Under the pieces are notes generated by a model that was given only the letters and a program-made list of their open reading frames with translations, was not told the DNA's origin and did not search any database. A stretch of DNA of 64,000 bases from Actinoallomurus sp963736325. Its GTDB lineage: Bacteria > Actinomycetota > Actinomycetes > Streptosporangiales > Streptosporangiaceae. The first letter of the stretch is position 1, and each line of letters begins with the position of its first letter. Of this stretch, positions 58,310 through 64,000 are shown piece by piece. Made by a program: the position numbers and the translations under genes. Where the stretch lies: assembly GCA_963736325.1 (NCBI GenBank), contig CAVTOG010000012.1, forward strand, positions 1-64,000, given 5' to 3'.

Positions 58310-58371
58310 TTGGTCGCGACATCCGTCGAAGTAGATCGGCGCCGACCGGCGGCGCTCTGTCGCATCGGCGC

Positions 58372-58722
58372 TCACAGTAGGAGTTCGGCCAGTTCCTCCA
58401 GGAGCCGGTTGACGCGTTCGGCCTGTTCGGCGTCTGGCGCGATCCGCGCGATGATCTCGTCGGCGGAGCCGCTGGCCCGCGCGAGGATCGCCCGCCTGGT
58501 GTGCGGTGCCAGCTGTACCCTCGTCCGCCGCCGGTCCGCGGGGTCGGGCGTCGTCTCGATCAGCCCGCGTTCCTTCAGTCGCGCCACCGACGCGGACACG
58601 TGACTCTGCGCGAATCCGGTACGGACCTGGATCGCGCTGACCGGACTGCCGGGGTTCTTCAGCGCGTCTTCGAGGACCGCGATCTCTCCAGGAGTGAGCG
58701 ACGTGTAACTCGGCCGCCGCAC
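58372..58722 (-). CDS. MarR-family regulator, shortened at the N-terminus
   Basis: 116 residues. The winged helix is intact: VSAIQVRTGFAQSHVSASVARLKERGLIETTPDPADRRRTRVQL. The N-terminal dimerisation helix that normally adds about 25-35 residues is missing; the frame begins with GTG CGG at 58722 and PSYTSLTPGEIAVLEDAL. The start lies face to face with the truncated methyltransferase reading frame at 58725, so both seem to have lost their 5' ends to one deletion. It may still be expressed, but dimer formation is doubtful. Confidence 0.75.
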   Translation of the reverse strand: MRRPSYTSLTPGEIAVLEDALKNPGSPVSAIQVRTGFAQSHVSASVARLKERGLIETTPDPADRRRTRVQLAPHTRRAILARASGSADEIIARIAPDAEQAERVNRLLEELAELLL

Positions 58723-58724
58723 GT

Positions 58725-59360
58725 GACCATCCGGGTGCCCGGCTCGCCTTTCATGCGGTCATCCGCACCCGGTTCTACGACGACTACCTGCTCGCGGCCG
58801 GCTGCCGTCAGGTGGTGCTCCTCGCCGCCGGCCTGGACACCCGGGCGTACCGGCTGGAGTGGCCGTCCGGGGTTCGCGTCTTCGAGATCGACCTTCCCGA
58901 GGTTCTGTCCTTCAAGGAGGCCAGGCTCTCCTCCGCCGGAGCGTCGCCGCGGTGCGAACGCGTCGTCGTCCCTGCCGACCTGCGGGAGGACTGGCCCGGC
59001 CTGTTGACGTCATCCGGCTTCGACGCCTCAACGCCGACCGCGTGGCTCGCCGAGGGCGTGCTCATCTACCTCGACGCCGACGAGGCCTCCCGCCTGCTGC
59101 GGGCGATCGGCGACCTGTCCGCCGCCGGCAGCCGCCTGTCGTTCGAACGCGGTGGCTCCGCCGCCCGCAGCGCCCTGCCTCGTCTGGAGGGCTACACGTC
59201 GCTGTGGAAAGGCGGGCTCGGCGAGGACGCCGCCGGCCGGCTCGCGCGGAACGGCTGGCGGCCTGAGAGCCACGACCTGTCCGACCTGGCCGCATCGTAC
59301 GGCTGCCCGATCAGGTCGGAGTCCCGCAGCGGGTTCGTCACGGCGACGTGCGACGGCTGA
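58725..59360 (+). pseudogene. Truncated SAM-dependent O-methyltransferase (LCMT/PPM family)
   Basis: The frame reads DHPGARLAFHAVIRTRFYDD then YLLAAGCRQVVLLAAGLDTR, then FEIDLPEVLSFKEARL, WLAEGVLIYL and a complete C-terminus. The SAM-binding GxG region is VLLAAGLDTRAYRLEWP. The family is usually about 270-290 residues and has 60-80 residues before VIRTRF; here these are absent, and no start codon occurs in frame before GTG 58812, which would leave out the conserved RTRFYDD segment. It is therefore a 5'-truncated gene whose reading frame is otherwise intact, divergent from the MarR gene. Confidence 0.7.
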
Positions 59361-59395
59361 CCGGCGGTGCCGTCCGGTGACGGCCCGGTCGGCGA

Positions 59396-59476
59396 TTACC
59401 CCGGCCACCGGTTGTGCACGATCCGGTACGTGAACCCCAGGTCACGCTCAAAGGTCTGGCGCTGCGTCCCTAGGGT
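59396..59476 (-). pseudogene. Orphan coding tail overlapping the end of the S53 gene
   Basis: In the frame one base shifted from the S53 peptidase end, the minus strand reads LGTQRQTFERDLGFTYRIV then HNRWPG and a TAA at 59396-59398. Nearly all third positions are G or C, as in real genes here. It may be the old C-terminus of the peptidase gene after a frameshift or the scrap of a deleted gene. No start exists. Confidence 0.3.
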
Positions 59477-60881
59477 CGTCGAAGTAGTCGTCGCCCGGAT
59501 CCCAGGGCGGGCAGTCGGCCGCGTACCGCCGGCGCGCCTGGCTCGTGGTGAGCCGCCTGATGGTCGAGACACGGACGACGGTCAATGGGGCCTGTACGGC
59601 CACGATCCCGGAGCGGCGTTGTGCCTGCCGCGCGGCCCGGTGCGCTCGGTGCTCTTTGCGGCGAGGCTCCGGCCCGGCGAGCGTCGGGATGGTGTCGCGG
59701 AAGGCGTCCACACCGTTCGGGGTTCCCAAACCGGTCGGGCCGTCGTATCCGGGGCGCGCGGTGCACAGGTAGTCCGGGCTGCACGTGCCGTTGCTGCCCG
59801 AGACGATGTCGTTGAGCGCCGCCGGGTGGGCGTACGGGATGGAGGCCGTGAGAGCCCGGGCCGGTGGTACCCCGGCCAGGGCGTACGCCGAGGCGATGAT
59901 CGGTGTCGAGGCGCTGGTGCCGCCGACGACGAGCCAGCCGCCGAACCGGTAGGTGTCGTATACGGCGACGCCCGTTTTCGGGTCGGCGACGGCGGAGACG
60001 TCCGCGACCGTACGGCGGGCGCAGCCGGTGTCCGTCTGCCAGGGGGGCTTCACACCTCTCGCGGAGCATCCGGACCCGGCGCCGCTCCACGCGGTCTCGC
60101 GCCAGCCTCGCGCGTTGCCCGCGCGGGTCAGCGAGGTGCCTCCGACGGCCGTGACGTGCGGGGACGTGGCCGGATAGAGCACCCCGTATCCGCCGTCTCC
60201 GGACGCGGCGGTGATCGCGACACCAGGGTGGTCGAAGTAGTTCCGGTCGAGCATGGGCGCCGAGGCGTCCTCGGCGCCGCCGTAGCTGTTGGAGATGTAC
60301 CGCGCGCCCAGGCGTACGGCCGTGTTGACGCCCACGCCGAGCGTGGCGAGCACCGGCTTGCTCGCCTCGACTAGGAGAATGCGGCACTTCGGGCAGGCCG
60401 CCGAGACCATGTCCAGGTCGAGCGAGATCTCCTGTGCCCAGCCGGAGTCGGGCGGCGGAAGGCGGGAGCCGCCGTGCTCGTTGACCTTCTTGAAGCAGCC
60501 GTTCGCGGTCGTGCAGGGCGCCAGCCCGAACTGCGCGCGGTAGACGGCCAGGTCGGCCTCGGCGTTCGGGTCGTCGTACACGTCGATGACCGCCACCGTC
60601 CGGCCCTCGCCCGCCGTCGAGGAGGGCAAGGCGTACGCCCGCTGGATGTCGGCGGGCCCGAGCCCGGTGGGCGTCACGAACGGCTGTACGCCCCGGCGCG
60701 CCGTCACGTCGGTGCGGACCAGCGCGAGGCAGGTCGCCTGGCCGGGCGGCGCCGTACTCGCGCAGGCGCGCCTGACCGGCAGGAACCGCAGAGGGTCGGC
60801 GTCGTCGGCGGACACCGGAGAGGCTCCTACGACGAGGGTGATCAGGGCGGCGCATGCCGTCCGCCAGGCGAGGACTGACAT
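59448..60881 (-). CDS. Secreted S53 (sedolisin) family peptidase
   Basis: 477 residues. A signal peptide (AWRTACAALITLVVGASPVSA) is followed by a short propeptide and the S53 domain. Glu151 and Asp155 in AQEISLDLDMVS have the four-residue spacing of the sedolisin dyad, and the nucleophile is in VVGGTSASTPIIASAYAL. The C-terminal Ca-site region includes YDGPTGLGTPNG. Typical of acid-active extracellular peptidases with no separate long prodomain. The last 60 residues are basic and then acidic (DDYFDDPRDAAPDL) and may be altered, see the orphan frame at 59396. Confidence 0.87.
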   Translation of the reverse strand: MSVLAWRTACAALITLVVGASPVSADDADPLRFLPVRRACASTAPPGQATCLALVRTDVTARRGVQPFVTPTGLGPADIQRAYALPSSTAGEGRTVAVIDVYDDPNAEADLAVYRAQFGLAPCTTANGCFKKVNEHGGSRLPPPDSGWAQEISLDLDMVSAACPKCRILLVEASKPVLATLGVGVNTAVRLGARYISNSYGGAEDASAPMLDRNYFDHPGVAITAASGDGGYGVLYPATSPHVTAVGGTSLTRAGNARGWRETAWSGAGSGCSARGVKPPWQTDTGCARRTVADVSAVADPKTGVAVYDTYRFGGWLVVGGTSASTPIIASAYALAGVPPARALTASIPYAHPAALNDIVSGSNGTCSPDYLCTARPGYDGPTGLGTPNGVDAFRDTIPTLAGPEPRRKEHRAHRAARQAQRRSGIVAVQAPLTVVRVSTIRRLTTSQARRRYAADCPPWDPGDDYFDDPRDAAPDL

Positions 60882-60956
60882 CCTGCTCCCTTCGTCACGG
60901 GAGCCGGGCGCCCTTGATCATGAATACCCAGCGTGTCGTCACGGACACAGAGAGTC

Positions 60957-61817
60957 TCAGTTCAGGCGGTCCAGGAGGCGGGCGCCGACGTCGGCGATGT
61001 CCTTGGCGGTCCATTCGATAGACGAGGCGGCGGTCGTGATCTCAACCATCGCCACGCCCGGCACACCGGAGTCCTGCCAGTTGCCGGCGAACCACACCTT
61101 CTCCTCCTCGGCGAGCGCGAGCACGGCATCGTTGATCTTCTCCGCCGGGTACGGAAGCCAGAGACGGAAGGCGTTCGTGTGGGGTGGCTCGGGGAACACG
61201 CGGGGCTGTCGGCGAGGCCGGCGATCTCGCCGAAGGAGCGCCCGAGGTAAGGCGCCGACTCCCAGATCCGCGCACCGTCGAAGTGCACCCGCGCCCCGAT
61301 GCCCCTGGCCGCCGCGGCCACGGCGACGAGCTCATCCCAGGTCGGCAGCACGAATCCGGCATCGCGGAGCGGCAACTCGACGACGACCGTACTCACCGGT
61401 TCGGAGATCGCCGCGACCTCACCGGCGTCCGGATTCCGAGGAGCGGCCGTCGGCCAGACGCTGCGCAATCCGCTGAGACTCGCGTACGCGTGCCGCTCGT
61501 GCACCTCTTGATGGCCGAGCGGGTGCAAGGCGACGGTCGGCCGCCCGGAAAGATCCGCGCCGTACCGGAGGGCGACCTGCTGAGCCATGGTCCCGGTGGG
61601 AAAGAACACCGCCGCCTCGGTGCCGAGCAGCCCGGCCACACGCTCTTCGAGGATGGTGACGGGGCCCATCGCCGTACCTGTCGGGAAACCGATCCAGATC
61701 CCCGCCCGCCTCGATGTCCGCGAGCGCCTCCCGCATCGTGGGCGTCCTGCGCCCGGAGAGCATCCGTTCACTGTCCCGCATGGCGACCATGCGCCGAAGC
61801 CGCAGTTCGTCCGACAT
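60957..61817 (-). pseudogene. Broken beta-eliminating lyase (threonine aldolase-like) gene
   Basis: Three frames together make one PLP enzyme. ATG 61817 gives MSDELRLRRMVAMRDSERML and up to FPDRYGDGP; then the frame shifts at GGGG 61661-61664 (one extra base) and goes on as PVTILEERVAGLLGTEAAVF, FPTGTMAQQVALRYG and HFDGARIWESAPYLGRSFGE to GLADS at about 61213. After a jump that removes about 100 residues, including the PLP lysine, a third frame reads RVFPEPPHTNAFRLWLPYP and the proper end ARLLDRLN. One indel and one internal deletion make this a pseudogene. Confidence 0.85.
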
Positions 61818-61922
61818 CGGCCGATCGTCGCACAGTCCGAAATAACTACTCATCTGGAGGATGTGCCGGAAACGTCCTGCGGCGAGCGTCGGAAGGAGAC
61901 GACGCCGTAGTGGGAGGTCACG

Positions 61923-63774
<1,852 letters not shown>

Positions 63775-63782
<8 letters not shown>

Positions 63783-64000
63783 GGATGCCCCGGATCCGGA
63801 CGTGCGGATCAAAGAGCTCGAAGACCAGTGGAAACGGGCCTTGGCCGACCTGGACAACTTCCGTAAGCGCACGGCCAGGGACGCGACGCGGATGCGTGCC
63901 GACGAGCGCGCGCGCACGTCCGCCGAGTGGCTTCCCGTGCTGGACAACCTCGAACGCGCCCTCGAACACGCCGACGCCGATCCGTCCACGGTCGTCGACG
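63775..64000 (+). CDS. grpE: Nucleotide exchange factor GrpE, N-terminal part (cut by window edge)
   Basis: 75 residues are visible: MSEDAPDPDVRIKELEDQWK, then RALADLDNFRKRTARDATRM and SAEWLPVLDNLERALEHAD. The coiled-coil helix and the DNFRKR and LPVLDNLERAL motifs are those of GrpE, which releases ADP from DnaK. ATG 63775 overlaps the dnaK end by 8 bases, so the two are coupled. The rest of the gene is outside the window. Confidence 0.93.

Overview
The window is high-GC actinomycete DNA. Genes are densely packed, many start with GTG or TTG, and many overlap through ATGA or GTGA junctions. The gene families are typical of Actinomycetota: an AfsR-type SARP regulator, XRE/DUF397 pairs, DUF5999, a tricorn protease, a DUF3516 helicase, an SPFH/ribbon-helix-helix/GPP34 operon and a DesK/DesR-like kinase family. 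The overall set suggests a Streptosporangiales-type organism (Actinomadura or Actinoallomurus relatives); that placement is inference.

Layout. 1-110 is the start of bioY, cut by the left edge. 188-5827 is a signalling cluster in which two histidine kinase/response regulator pairs flank an ABC exporter. 6.0-6.2 kb holds a candidate structured small RNA. 6.2-10.2 kb carries an RlpA-like protein, a di-iron ferritin-like protein with an ArsR-like regulator, and an IclR regulator with a hydroxyacid dehydrogenase. 10.3-16.7 kb carries a proline-rich surface protein, a zinc-ribbon protein and a full cydABDC operon. 16.8-20 kb is a third two-component system split by an MFS exporter. 20-24.3 kb has DUF5999, a stand-alone qcrB, a flavin disulfide reductase and a trypsin-like lipoprotein.

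24.4-33.7 kb is the most notable region. It is a defence-type locus with lower GC than its surroundings: a C5-cytosine methyltransferase and a Vsr endonuclease on the minus strand, divergent from five overlapping plus-strand genes. These encode a Z1-domain helicase, a PD-(D/E)XK (DUF4420-like) nuclease, a MORC/MutL-like GHKL ATPase, an unrecognised protein and a DUF6339-like protein. It reads as a multi-gene restriction-modification system in which modification, strand movement, nuclease and ATPase roles are on separate proteins. Two small coding remnants lie between the methyltransferase and the Z1 gene.

34-44 kb returns to ordinary high-GC genes: a streptogrisin-like protease, a HhH-GPD protein, a ring-opening dioxygenase, an FAD oxidoreductase, an ABC exporter with a divergent GbsR/MarR regulator, an NlpC/P60 hydrolase and the GPP34-RHH-SPFH operon. 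44-56 kb holds tricorn, the DUF3516 helicase, an AfsR-like regulator followed by a 57-residue repeat peptide resembling AfsS in position and build, otsA, DUF1349, GNAT and YbjN genes. 56-58.3 kb has a DUF397/XRE pair divergent from a RsbW-like ATPase. 58.4-61.8 kb shows gene decay: a truncated methyltransferase head-to-head with a shortened MarR gene, and a broken beta-eliminating lyase. The window ends in dnaK and the start of grpE.
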